From Sepiola atlantica (taxonomy: Eukaryota > Mollusca > Cephalopoda > Sepiida > Sepiolidae): 64,000 nucleotides of DNA. The position numbers and the translations under genes were made by a program. This document shows positions 48,246-59,742 of the stretch, one piece after another (position 1 is the stretch's first letter; each line of letters begins with the position of its first letter). The stretch is taken from positions 149,659,382 to 149,723,381 of the forward strand of contig OY744517.1 of assembly GCA_963556195.1 (NCBI GenBank), in the 5' to 3' direction. The notes beneath the pieces are model-generated. The model had not been told where the DNA came from, did no database searches, and was given only the letters and a program-made list of their open reading frames with translations.

Positions 48246-48655
48246 TATTCTCAAAAGTAACTTTAATAGAAAGACGGTTTTCACACCAAATGCGGAGCCT
48301 TTTAGACAAGTTAAAGATATTTGTAAAAATGTAGGGTAGGGCGTACTCTGTAGCATGTTGCTTGGTCGCAGTGTGCGTTTTGGGTGATCGGAAAGAGCTT
48401 GAATTTAATTTAGAATATAATCAAAGAAAAAATGGCTTAGTTGTGTACAAATTAACCGAAATGCATTGTGGTAGAATTCTATTTCGTGATGAAATTTATG
48501 TGGGGTGAGGGTTACTTACTTAATTGGTTGATTGGTCGCAATGTGTGTCTGTGTGAGTGTGGGTGTGTGTGGGGGTGTGCATTATTTTGGGCGGCAGTGG
48601 ATTTATTTTTAATTTATTATGTTAAACCGGTTCACAACCCCCAGAAGTATTTTTT
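48246..48655. other. Unassigned stretch
   Basis: GT-rich words at 48540-48580. No supported gene (the 96-codon plus frame enters a simple repeat). Confidence 0.4.
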
Positions 48656-48663
48656 TCTTGAAA

Positions 48664-48880
48664 GTGGTAGCAGTAGTAGTAGTAGTAGAAGTAAAAGCCG
48701 AGAAAAAAGACGAAGACATATAAGAAGAAGAAAAAGGAAAAGAAGAAGAAAATTATGAGGTTATTGATGGAACAATTAGAAACATATGATGATGTAGAAA
48801 GAAAATAAATTAAAAGGAGAAGAGGGGAAAAGGAAGAGAAAGAAGAAGAAAAAGAAGTATGAAGGATGAAGAGAGGGAAA
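48664..48880. repeat. (AGT)n and polypurine AGA tract
   Basis: AGT run 48667-48690, then AGA/GAA-rich sequence in the style of 46196-47060. Confidence 0.85.
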
Positions 48881-49610
48881 CACATTTTCACTCAAACATC
48901 TAATTTACTCTTAAAATGTAAGAAAAATGCATAAATAGAACAATGTGTACTGATAAAATGAAATCAATCATTGAATTATTAAACAGTAAAAACGACAAGT
49001 GAATTAATGAAATGTTGTTTTGAAAAGCTATATGCAAATGAGTACGTCGATCGGATAGACCGACTCAGTATATTGTAACTGTAAAGTTCTTGTACTTTTA
49101 ACATGGAATATAAATCTGAAAATGCGACCCCTCTTCCTGCACCTCTATCTATTATTGGCAAATCACATTCACTCTCTTATGCAATACACTAAGCTTCCTC
49201 GAACACCACAGGGCAAAGTGTTCACTTTTACCCTACATCACCACCACACCATCCATCTCTCCCAGCCATTCCTACCTTTCTTTCTGTCTACTCTATTTCC
49301 CAAACTTATCACCTACTCAAGCTCTCTCTAGTGTCTCAACCGTTCTGGGTACGACACAAGGCTTAATCTAATCTGATACCCAAATTTAGGGGCGTGTTGT
49401 CACTCATAAGACAAGCCCAGGTCTACCTTTACTCGGAGTTGTAGTACCTGTCAAGTTTCCTTCTATCGGTTTAATAGAAACTATGGGGTTTTTTTTCAAA
49501 ATATAGGCCGACAAAATATACGTAATCCATAGACTAATCGTAAATAAAACATGCATAAGGTTTCAGTATAAAAAGACGCAACGACGGTTGACATGCCGGA
49601 AAACCTAACG
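48881..49610. other. Unassigned stretch
   Basis: Pyrimidine-rich 49125-49330 with a 69-codon frame of no recognisable family. No gene is called. Confidence 0.4.
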
Positions 49611-49612
49611 AA

Positions 49613-50247
49613 CCAACGAAATATGTTTTATCGCTAATCTAGAATTGATACTTTAATTTTCCGTGTTACATAACGAAATATGTTTCATCGCTGATGTAGA
49701 ATTGATACTTTCATGTTCCGTGTTACATAACCAAAAATGTTTCATCGCTGATCTAGTATTAATACTTTAATTTTCCGTGTTACATAACGAAATATGTTTC
49801 ATCGCTGATGTAGAATTAATACTTTAATTTTCCGTGTTACATAACGAAATATGTTTCATCGCTGATCTAGAATTAATACTTTAATTTTCCGTGTTACATA
49901 ACGAAATATGTTTCATCGCTGATGTAGAATTAATACTTTAATTTTCCGTGTTACATAACGAAATATGTTTCATCGCTGATGTAGAATTAATACTTTAATT
50001 TTCCGTGTTACATAACGAAATATGTTTCATCGCTGATGTAGAATTAATACTTTAATTTTCCGTGTTACATAACGAAATATGTTTCATCGCTGATCTAGAA
50101 TTAATACTTTAATTTTCCGTGTTACATAACGAAATATGTTTCATCGCTGATGTAGAATTAATACTTTAATTTTCCGTGTTACATAACGAAATATGTTTCA
50201 TCGCTGATGTAGAATTAATACTTTAATTTTCCGTGTTACATAACGAC
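49613..50247. repeat. 57-bp satellite, 11 copies
   Basis: Head-to-tail 57-bp unit with the words ATAACGAAATATGTTTCATC, GCTGATGTAGAATTAATAC and TTTAATTTTCCGTGTTAC. Units 1-3 are the most diverged and units 4-11 nearly identical. A single variable site reads GATCTAG in units 1, 3, 5 and 9 and GATGTAG in the rest. No CDS. Confidence 0.97.
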
Positions 50248-51592
50248 AGCCGTAGTTTTAATGGGAAAGTTTGACAGAATTTTGCTAAGGATTTATGGCA
50301 AAATGACGAAAACTGAGTTGGTTTAAATTAGCGTAAGCTCTCCATTCATCAAAATAAATTACTGAGACTTCATCGACTTCTGGTCAAATAATTACCTGAT
50401 GTGTCACACGGTCTCTCCTTTGAATTTTAGGGTTATAAATAGAGGCTAGATTTAGGGGGTACGGTTAGGGGTTATGATTAAGGTTACATTCTCAGTAACC
50501 ACACATTCTTTCGTAACCAATTAGATGTGTTTTCCTTGATCCTGTATCGTATTTATTGAAATATGAGGTGACGATCGCATAATAAAGTGTAGATATCATA
50601 CCAAAGTAGATTCATGATACATAGATATCAAGTCAGTGGCACATTTCAGTTGTATCATAGGTACAGATAATTAAACGCGTAGGTGAGGGTATTAATCTAT
50701 GGTGCAGACTAGGTCCAGGCCAGTTGCAATTGCCTTGTCAAATGTGTCTAATTCATGGTGAATAAACTGATTTTTTGTGAATTTGGTTCTTTTATATTTT
50801 TATATTTTTATACTTTTTACATTTGATTTGATGGAAATAAATCAATTATTGTAAGTTGCTTCTTAATAATATGTATAGTCGTTAATCACGGGACATTATT
50901 AAGAAATGTCTTACTAAAACGTTTCTCGGTAATTATTATTTAGTAGTAATTTTGGTCTTCACATGCCCGCTTCCAGTCGTGTACCCGAGTAGTAGACCCC
51001 AGCTGCATGTTTGCCAGGCCTGGGTTATGGATCGCCTTGATAATAGTCAAAAGAGCACCTAATGAAAACAAACAAATGATAATTCTTATTTTGGTTGTTA
51101 TTTTTCCAATGCTTAAGCCGATGTAACCTCCTACATTATTTAGGTGATTTTGTTTTCAAACTGAGAACACAAACCTTAAAAATCGGAATAGATACGGATT
51201 AAGGCCGCAGATTTTAACATTTAACACTCAATTGGATAAAGTTAGATCAATAATACATTATGATACAATGTATTTAGTTTGAACACTTTGCTGCAGTGTT
51301 ACGGTATCGCCGATCATCAGAAGTGTCCTCGGCTGACACTAATTGATTGATCAATGTAAATCTCTAAGTCATTTTTTTTTCAAATCAAAATAAAAATAAT
51401 TGTTGTGTGATTTAAAAAAACATTTCCAGGAATATAAATCTTATTGTTAGAATGTAAAAGATTATAATAAATCCTCATATAGAATATTGTACCGGGGCAT
51501 CGGAATCTAAATGTAATATAACATTAATGTAGACTATAACGAAGTTTCAATTACATTAATAGGTTAGAGTCATAAAAGTTTGTTTTTAACAT
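50248..51592. other. Unassigned stretch
   Basis: No supported feature. A minus-strand CTGATGA near 51312-51318 was examined and not accepted as a hammerhead. Confidence 0.45.
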
Positions 51593-51594
51593 AG

Positions 51595-53600
51595 TTCACC
51601 CCAAACAATGCTGGCCGCCACTGTAGACGTAAGGGGCTACTGATAAATAGGGTGTATGATTTGGGGGTCATCCTGAGTTGAAGGCGGTGAAGCGAGATGT
51701 CTGTTTACATTAGTTTTAAATTTCTGCATGTGAGTACAGTCAGGGAAACAGGGAGCAGGGAGGGAGTTCCAGAGGCCAGCAGCACGAGGAAAGAAGCTAT
51801 TCGAGTAGAAGGCTTTTCGGTATATTTGGACCTCCACAGTAAATAGATAGGATTTGGCTGATTGTCGGGGTGGTCTAGTGAATTTACGTCGAGGGGGCAC
51901 TAGTGATGCAAGTTCATTGAAGCACACTCCATTGAAGCACTTGGAAAACAGGCACAATGATGCAACATTGTGGTTATGGGACAGGGGGTGGAGCTTGGTG
52001 GATAGTGAGGGACCTATTAAGGTGACGAGTCTTTCTTTGGACGTTGTCTATAAGGGAGAGACTAGTGGCTGATGCACCATCTCAAATATGGCAACAATAC
52101 TCCATGCATGGTCTGATGGTGGCTTTGTAGAGATATAGAATAGTGTCAGGTGTGAGAAGTTTACTAGCACGATAGACGGAGCTCACATTCTTTGTAGCTA
52201 TAGCAATGTGTTTAATGGATTAATTCCAATTCTTGTTACCTGTGAATAATAGGTCGAGGAGTTTGAATGTTGAACTCTCAGGTAGGGTGTTATTTGTCAT
52301 GGTAATCGGTGGTTGAAGAGGTTTCTTGTAGTTATTGAAGGAAATGAGCTTTGTCTTAGCGGCATTTAAAGTTACCATCCATTTATGACACCAGTTCACT
52401 ACAGCCTGGAGACTATTTTCTAATAGTTTATCCATTGTCTCGGATATGTGCGCATATATTAAATATTTATCCAGTAGTAGCATATGAATTGTTATAAGAA
52501 GACCTTTATGCCAGACCTTGTCAAAAACTTTTTTATATATCTAGCGCTTCACCTGCCTTGTCCAGTGCATGATATATGCGTTCAGAGATGATCGTTAGAA
52601 TATCCGCAGTACATCGTGCTTGTCTAAATCCGTATTGATGATCAAAAAAAAATTAACCTTTAACTAGGTACCAGATTATCGCTGGATTGATTAAGGATTC
52701 AAAGATGTTAGCAAATATCGGGAGTAGACTGATTGGGCGGTAGTTTTCAGGATCAGTTCTGTCTTCAGAATTATTGAAGAGTCGTACCACAGAGGCAATT
52801 TTCAGGCAAGATTAAGCCAGCCATTTGTTGTAGAGTTTATAGAGGGCAGGGGCAAGTTCACCAGATCATTTTTTTATTACTATTACTGGTATAATACCAG
52901 GTCTACAAGCTTTGGAGATGTCAATTTTTTTATGATGTCCCTGACCTGTTATGGGGTGATTACCAGGTTTTTAAGTGTGGCTTAAGTCCACAATAGGAAC
53001 TTACGGAGGGGGTGGTTTGTTGAGTCTAAAGTTGAGTTTATGGTGAAACGCTGGGCTATTAGTTCAGCCTTATAAGTTATCGTGCAGACGACATCGTTGT
53101 TGTTTGATAGCGGGAGAATTGTTGATTATCCATTGTTCACCATACTATTGTAGATTTTCCAGAAATCGCAGGTACTTAGTTTCTGTGACTAAATGCATTT
53201 TTTTGTTATCTCTGTATACCTTCTCTTTGCTTTACCTGTCACTACTTTACAATCATTTCTTGACTCTATACATTTCTGTTTAATCGCAGTATACTTATGT
53301 CAGCCGAATTTCCGGAATGCTTGCTGCCTTTTAGCAATAACAGCTGCACATTCCGAGGTGTACCATTGAGTAGAGTGGGATTTGCTGAAGAATTTTCGAA
53401 TAGGGACATGAGCTTAAATTCCTGCTTTGTCCCATTCGGTTAACTCATTTGCACACTGATCAGCAGGGAGTGAGAAGGTTTCAATCCATGGGGCGTCGAT
53501 GGTGTGATTTCTCAGGGATTCAAAATCAGCCTGCTCGTAGTTTCTCGTCGTTTTGAGCAACGACTCATCAGTTATCTACTTTACCAAAAGGAAGATAGGG
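51595..53600 (-). pseudogene. Jockey/CR1-type LINE ORF2, 2-kb relic
   Basis: Minus strand from about 53600 down: linker text TRNYEQADFESLRNHTIDAP, FFSKSHSTQWYTSECAA, KRRYTEITKK, a WKIYNSMVNN block; then RT motifs DPENYRPISLLPIFANIFE (about 52755-52700), HQYGFRQARCTADIL, then a GEALDI...FDKVWHKGL equivalent. The sequence jumps to AHISETMDKLLENSLQ, WCHKWMVTLNAAKTKLISF, LPESSTFK, then (51957-51637) CFNELASLVPPRRKF, YSNSFFPRAAGLWNSLPAPC and TNVNRHLA. The jump near 52490 removes the YGI, GVPQG and FADD part, so the catalytic site is deleted. Frameshifts and stops are many. The 3' end (51595-51640) carries the same ending as the LINE pieces at 23.9 kb. Confidence 0.82.
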
Positions 53601-54590
53601 ATTGACTTAATTGAGACGTTTTAATTCATGGGATTTTTTAAATATATCAAAACCCGTTTTTATATTCTACTCGGCCTGGAAATATATTGGCCAGAATGAT
53701 TTTTAAATTTAAATCTACCATACAATTGATTTTTTTTTGTAAGTCAGCAATCTATTTTTGGAAAATAATGCCTTATCGGGTTAAAAACATAAGCATCATT
53801 TTAAAAATAAAATTGATATATCTGAGATGAACATAGCAAACAAAGACATGTTTAGACAAATAAAATATTTTGAAGAATGTGATCAGTTCATTTTTTAAAG
53901 TTTGACATGAGTTTATTGATTAGTACATGAGATTGCTAACGTCATGAAAAGAAACTGGAATCTTAGGAAGATCTTCGTAATTCCAGAAATTATAGGAGCA
54001 ACCGGACTCATGAAAAAGAATTTCAATAACTACCCGGCGAATATACCTGGTGAACTAAGTGCAAGAGAGATACAAACAATTATACTGAAAAGGACGGTTA
54101 GAATCTTAAAAAGGTCTCTCGGATGGAGTGTCTAAAATAGTGGGTGAATGTCTGGCATCCGGTAGGATACCTCATCCCCAACAAAAAAAAAAATTTGAAA
54201 AATGCGTTCAAACATCATCAAATATCTTTCTCTCAACAAATGTTGTTATATTTTTAATAAGTATTATAGAAAACACACGATGAATATGTTAGTCAGACAC
54301 AAGCCTAAAAAGTAGACCAATTATAGTTAATGAAAATGCAATTAAAATTCATAATAAACATTGCGTAGTTAATAATTAAAACAATAAGATAAATATATAG
54401 GTACCACGTGAAATGAAATTAAACGTAGACATGATTTTTAGCATTTTAATATATAAACTCAACATCAAATATCAAAATATTATTATAAGAGAAAAAAGAA
54501 GGAAATACGTGAATATTAGAACGAAGTTCCATGGATAGAGACCTAGAAAATGAATATTCCGGCTCAACGGAAAATTCTAGAAATGATACA
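53601..54590. other. Unassigned AT-rich stretch
   Basis: The frame 53944-54135 is unrecognised. A short A-run at 54181-54195 may be an old retroposon tail. No gene. Confidence 0.4.
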
Positions 54591-54594
54591 CACT

Positions 54595-54720
54595 ATTGTG
54601 TTCATGGACTGTTTTCAACGTGGATGTTATTCTCACAAAGTTTCGGCCGACCTTCTTCAGGTGTCTTTCTATTGAACTCGGGAATATGTAGGGAATTTTG
54701 AACGGAACTCTTTATTTAAT
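54595..54720 (-). mobile_element. Interspersed repeat with CTGAAGA-GAAA core
   Basis: Third copy of the family at 3170 and 42838. The minus strand reads CTGAAGA (54660-54654), a 9-nt AGGTCGGCC, GAAA (54644-54641), then CTTTGTGAGAATAAC. The core order is hammerhead-like, but stem III and a valid cleavage triplet are not evident. Confidence 0.55.
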
Positions 54721-54991
54721 CGACGGGTAGCTGGCTACTTTTCTGACAACCATGACCGTCTTGCATAATTCCTAACCGTATTACCGCACTAAGGAGTAAA
54801 CCTTCAACCCTCAGAAGACTCACTTTGAACTGATTATTACTTTACAACTTTGTCCATTACGCAGACAGAATGACAGTTTCGATTATCAATGATCAGACAC
54901 AGAGACACCATATATAAACACTCCAATCCACGGATAAGTGTGGAATATGAAATGCAGGTAACAGTTTAACAGAATAAAGAAAATCTCTGAC

Positions 54992-54996
<5 letters not shown>

Positions 54997-55051
<55 letters not shown>
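54997..55051. repeat. (TA)n microsatellite
   Basis: Uninterrupted TA run. Confidence 0.96.
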
Positions 55052-55054
<3 letters not shown>

Positions 55055-55399
55055 GATGTTTTCCTAATTAAAAAGAAATCGGCAAAAATGAACCTGTAAG
55101 TGTATATAATTAGATAATAATCAAGTAAACAAACTAAGTAAAAGTATTTACAGAAAAAGAAGTTGAATCATCTCGATAGTTTGACCTGTTAGTCAAGTCA
55201 TAATCATAGAATTACTAAGACTGAGACGCCTGTATTAATGAAGGAATGTCGACAGAGCCATACAATTATTTATAGTCTCATTTAGAGTGATGCCCCTTAC
55301 TTATAGAATAATTTTATAGACCTAAAAAACCGATGGTGTGTAAAACTTCTCCTTCATAGGGAGAAAAGTAAATTACGTTTCAATACAGTGCTTAGACCT

Positions 55400-55740
55400 T
55401 GTGAAATGCAGCTTTTCGAAATTTTATTCATAGAAAGTAGAACATTACCTCGGTATAAATTCGTTGGTAAAGTTTACACTCAGTCATTCAGAAGTCGAGA
55501 TTTTCGAAGAATTCGTCGGAATTCTCATAGTACGACATTTAGGACTGACTTGATTCTGTTTTTGGCATTAGTATTTCCGATTCCTTCAAGAATCATCTAC
55601 TTATATGAGGAACCACGTAAAAGTTTTATCCATAGTGAATGTGGTGTTATAGAACCGATTGGATTCGAACTTGAAACCCCCAGGTCATCAATCCGCGTCG
55701 TTATCTACTTTACTACCGCCACCTCCCAGAAGTTGACTAA
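55400..55740 (-). mobile_element. tRNA-derived SINE (second type)
   Basis: The minus strand has an A-box-like TGGCGGTAGTAAAG (about 55733-55720) and a B-box AGTTCGAATCC (about 55675-55665) at tRNA-like distance, followed by an unrelated body. The 120-codon plus-strand frame 55388-55750 is the complement of this unit and matches no family I know. SINE status is inferred; no target duplication was found. Confidence 0.5.
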
Positions 55741-55844
55741 GTACTTGTAATATTTGTAAATTTAAATTCATTTCAAAGTTAAAGAATATTTTAAATCCCC
55801 AGGAGAGAATATTCAGACATTTAACCTTCTTACAATTTAGCATA

Positions 55845-56090
55845 ACGGTTCGTGTTTGCTAATGGGCCGGGAGCCCCGGGTTCAATCCTCGTTTGAGCCA
55901 TACCAAGGACTAAAATAATGCTATGTGAGCCTCTCCTGCTAAACAACTAGCATTATTAGATGATGAGTATCAAGAGTAAGTTTAATAAATCTAGTAAAGT
56001 TATGGCGCCCTCTCCTACCTCTCCGTGTTGTAGCCAAATTTAAAGAGACTATTCAAGTCGCCCTATACTACAGTCAGCCACTTTACTTTT
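55845..56090 (+). mobile_element. tRNA-derived SINE, copy 2
   Basis: Plus strand: TAGCATAACGGTTCGTG (A-box region), GGGCCGGGAGCCCCGGG, a good B box GGTTCAATCC (55880-55889), and a body ending GCGCCCTCTCCTACCTCTCC and CTACAGTCAGCCACTTTA. It aligns along its length with 44755-45015. An internal pol III promoter is implied by the A and B boxes. Confidence 0.65.
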
Positions 56091-56825
56091 TTATTTTACG
56101 AATTAGATAGTCGTATTTGACTTTTATTTATATTTCGTTGCGATCAAGTGTAGTATGTGCTTGTGAAATCCACGCCGTTCTCGTATATGCACACGAACGA
56201 CCGGTTTACGCTTAATAATATTTTAAACATTTCCGTTCGATGGTGTGCATCGTTCGTGTTAGCTTCCGTTAAGGAAGTCTTTTAAGAGGTTTTATGATTG
56301 TCTTTGTGGACATTTCGACTGAATACATTGTGTTGACACCTTCACAGGCTAACATACTCTTCATATTCACTTTTACTTCGGCTTTTAGCCAAATGATTAG
56401 AGCCTGAAAACTCATAATTATAATTAAAAGGATGAACCTGATCTCGAAGGTCAATGATGATAGACAAGCTGGTAGTCAGTGCGAGTAGGAATCTGTCTCG
56501 TGTTTGGTGTGGTGTCGGTGATCCTTGTTATTGTTTTCTGCTGGCAGGGCGCTTGGACTTTGAATCTGTGAGATTTGAATGAAAGACATCAAAAACGGCA
56601 AAACCAGATCAAACTATAGGCGCTTCCATAGAACGGGATGTTCAAGCCGAGCCTATAACAAAATGGGCAGAGCGTTAATTTTCATTTGAACATCGGTCCA
56701 TTTACTGACTTCCTGTTTCAGAGGCGTTATATCCGGGTCACAAGAGAAAGCATGATTTGAATGGGAAAAGTACAGGGTATAAAGAATGAAGGAAAAGTAA
56801 AAAGGAAAAAAAGAGAGAGAAAACA
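56091..56825. other. Unassigned stretch
   Basis: No supported feature; purine-rich from about 56755. Confidence 0.4.
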
Positions 56826-56827
56826 AT

Positions 56828-56882
56828 ACGAAGAAGAAGAAGAAGAAGAAGAAGAAGAAGAAGAAGAAGAAGAAGAAGAAGA
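56828..56882. repeat. (AAG)n microsatellite
   Basis: About 18 AAG units. Confidence 0.96.
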
Positions 56883-57038
56883 CAGGTTGGAGGAAAGAAA
56901 TGTAGTCAAAAATTGAAGACGGTCCGGAAAGTCAACAAGGAACACATTTCGAACATGTGATGGGAAAATAAACAAAACAAAAGTAAAATAACTGCGTCGA
57001 TTGGCTAAAAGACAAAAATAAATTTATTCGGCTTGCGA

Positions 57039-57444
57039 GCTTGGATAAATGTGTATTTATTTACTTCCTCTCCAGGAGGTTAGGCACAAGGCCAGTTTTA
57101 TCTTACTCCCACAAGTAAAATGTGACCCAAGGTCGGGTCGGGAAAGTGGGGTTTGAAAAGCCAGCCCCGAGAAGTGTGCACTTTTGCCATTAAAAATAGC
57201 CTGGGCAGCCCCGTCGGCATTCCCCGGTATGGGCGCCTCAGGCAGTAAGCAATAAACTTACTCATCCACAAAGAGGAGAGGCAAAGCCTGGGAGGGTGGA
57301 CCTCCTAGAACTGCACAGGACCGACCCATAGACCGGCGTAAATCAAGCCTCAAAGGCGAAGATAATACCAGTTTATGGAGTGTAGTATCCATCAGAACAG
57401 ATACTACACTTTGATCTTAGCAAAAATGCTTGGATAAATGTGTA
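57039..57444 (-). mobile_element. U2 snRNA-headed retroposon with 17-bp target duplication
   Basis: Perfect 17-bp direct repeats GCTTGGATAAATGTGTA lie at 57039-57055 and 57428-57444. The 372-bp unit between them, on the minus strand, starts ATTTTTGCTAAGATC then AAAGTGTAGTATCTGTTCT. That is U2 snRNA from about nt 14 on, with an intact branch-point-recognition block. An inserted GATGGATACTACACTCC follows (partly an inverted echo of the U2 text), then a GC-rich body unrelated to U2, ending AGGAAGTAAATAAA. Target duplication plus A-rich 3' end show LINE-mediated retroposition. It may be a U2-derived SINE or a chimeric retroposon. Confidence 0.8.
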
Positions 57445-57599
57445 GCATCTGTTCGTTATTATGAAATGCCCTTCCCATACAATACTTATTCGTTTCAGAG
57501 ACCGCAAATGGTTTTGTATTTCGCCTTTTTGCAGATGGGCAATAGTGCCTCTTTTGAAGGATCTGATTTTTCATTATAAACGAACTCTGTGTCTTATCT

Positions 57600-58811
57600 T
57601 GCAGTAAAGAGAGGCAGGTAAAAAAATGTTCCCAGGAATTTACGCTGCCTTTATTAGGGTGTGTGTCTATGAGCCTGTCACCTGGGGTGCTTTGTTTGTT
57701 ACATATGTTTTTGTTCCCATCAAAGTGTATTGGGACCCATAATCTTCCTAATCCTTATTGGGGACATTGATGAAGATATCGCCATGTCAATAGTCAGGTC
57801 ATTCGCCGATGATACAAGGGCCACAAAATCCGTTCGGTCTCCCGAGGATGCTGTGTTGTTTCAAAAGGATCTCGATCAGATCTACAAATGGACGGAGGAC
57901 AATAACATGGAGCTAAATGACGTGAAATTTGAGCTTCTCCGCTATGGTAATAACGACCAGCTAAAAAGCGAGATATCATACCACACTCCGTCAGGAAAAA
58001 TGATAAACATAAAGCAAGAAGTAAAGGACCTCGGTGTATCTATGTCTAGTGATTGTCTTTTTAGCAATCAAATAAACAAAGTTGTGGAAAAAGCCAAGAA
58101 CCTCATTGCCTGGATCCTGAGGACATTTAAAACCAGAGAATATCGTGCAATGGTCACGCTGTATAAATCCTTGGTCATTCCAGTTTTGGAATACTGTTCT
58201 GTCTTGTGGAACCCAAGTAGCCCTAGGCTCATCCAAAAGCTTGAAGCCATTCAGTGGTCCTTTCTACGGAAAATTCAAGCTGATCGGAACTACTGGTCAT
58301 GTCTGAAGAAGACAAAAATGTTCTCGCTGCAAAGACGACGTGAAAAGTACCGGATAATTTACATCTGGAAGATATTGGAAGGAAAGGTACCGAACATTAA
58401 TGGCCACATTCAAGCCCGAGACAATGAACGCCGCGGGAGGCACTGTATTGTTCCCTCGCTAAAAACTGGTGGGAAAATACGAACCATTTTTGAAACGAGC
58501 TTACCTGTACAGGGGTCACAACTCTTCAATGCCATGCCTAGGTGTATTCGGGATATAAAAAATGCTGCTGTGGAACAATTTAAGCGCTCTCTTGATGCCT
58601 ACCTCGCTAATATCCCGGACCAACCCCAAATTGTCGGATACACGGCGTGCAGGCAAGCCGACACCAATTCTATCGTGCACATGCAAGCACATGCTGGTGC
58701 GGTTCCTTTGTCTCACAGGATCCTCACATCAGCCAGGGCGAGTTGAACAACCAGCAAGCCTGAACACGCCTGTTCGAAGCACCAGACAAAAAAAAAAAAA
58801 AAAAAAAAAAA
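57600..58811 (+). mobile_element. LINE, 5'-truncated, long open RT frame and poly-A tail
   Basis: A 338-codon frame runs uninterrupted from 57730 to 58746. It starts at TTG within the LGPIIF part of the GSVLGP motif, so it is the truncated middle of an ORF2 rather than a gene start. Motifs: LGPIIFLILIGDID, FADD catalytic box (about 57803-57814), KWTEDNNMELNDVKFELL, DLGVSMSSD, YKSLVIPVLEYCSVLWNPSS, LEAIQWSFLRKI and RREKYRIIYIWKIL; a SQLFNAMPRCIRD block corresponds to RLWNxLP, and QFKRSLDAYLANIPDQP is near the end. EPVTWG text at about 57672 shows further upstream RT, broken by an insertion. A poly-A run at 58787-58811 ends it. Jockey/CR1-like by motif order, a different family from the other LINEs here. 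Confidence 0.85.
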
Positions 58812-59270
58812 GTGCTTCTTTTGACGAAGATGAATATTCACCATATTTAAAAAGAAAACACCTTGTCTTAATTTGTTTTTGGAGGGATGCAAAACATTAA
58901 GGGTTAATAAGCAATAAGTAAAACGAACATAAAGAGAGAGAGAGAGAGAGAGGGAAGAGCGAGAGAGATGCGGGTAGGAATATAAAGCGGATAGAAAAGG
59001 AAAATCTGATAGAAATATTCAGGAATGGAAAAGTTCAAGTAAAAAATAAAATAATCCATGGTAAATATAGATGATAAAAGGAAACTATAGGATAAAATAT
59101 AAAAATAATAGATTGAAAGTAAAAATGTTATTTATAAAAACACGGACCAATATGTGCCCTATATGACTAACGAAATATATTCTATATTAAGCTTTCGTTA
59201 CGAAAGCTATCTAGAACTTATGGGAGAGTGAAAACATAATTTACTTCATATACTATATGTATACATGTAT
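58812..59270. other. Unassigned stretch
   Basis: Contains a short GA run (58935-58951). No gene. Confidence 0.45.
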
Positions 59271-59271
59271 T

Positions 59272-59272
<1 letters not shown>

Positions 59273-59320
<48 letters not shown>

Positions 59321-59440
59321 TGTGTGTATATATATATATGTATGTATATAGATATATACATATATATATATATATTTATATACATATATATATGTATATA
59401 TATATGTATTTATATATATATATATACATATATGTATACA

Positions 59441-59477
<37 letters not shown>

Positions 59478-59503
59478 GGTGAGTAATACGCTGGACGTAT
59501 TGT

Positions 59504-59574
<71 letters not shown>

Positions 59575-59650
59575 TATATTTATATGTATATATGTATACA
59601 TACATATATATATATGTGTGTGTGTGTGTATTTATATATATACATATATG

Positions 59651-59741
<91 letters not shown>
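59273..59741. repeat. (TA)n/(TG)n complex array
   Basis: TA runs with TGTG and TACATA breaks. A non-repetitive word AAACTAGGTGAGTAATACG with GGACGTATT (59472-59505) splits the array and recurs in variant form just after it (59741-59775). Long Tyr/Ile frames on both strands are artefacts. Confidence 0.95.

Positions 59742-59742
<1 letters not shown>

Noticed and set aside
51265..51330. CTGATGA followed by CGG/CCG and a good ACACT/AGTGT stem on the minus strand
   Set aside because: GAAA reads GTAA, stem II is out of register, stem I has only two pairs and the cleavage triplet does not fit. Left as unassigned.
53555..53580. CTGATGA with a GTCGTT/AACGAC stem and GAGAAAC on the minus strand, resembling a hammerhead core
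   Set aside because: The sequence lies inside LINE coding text (the block before TRNYEQADFE), has two extra bases before GAAA and no stem III. Chance within coding sequence is the better explanation.
55388..55750. 120-codon plus-strand frame
   Set aside because: It is the complement of a tRNA-headed SINE-like unit and matches no known family.
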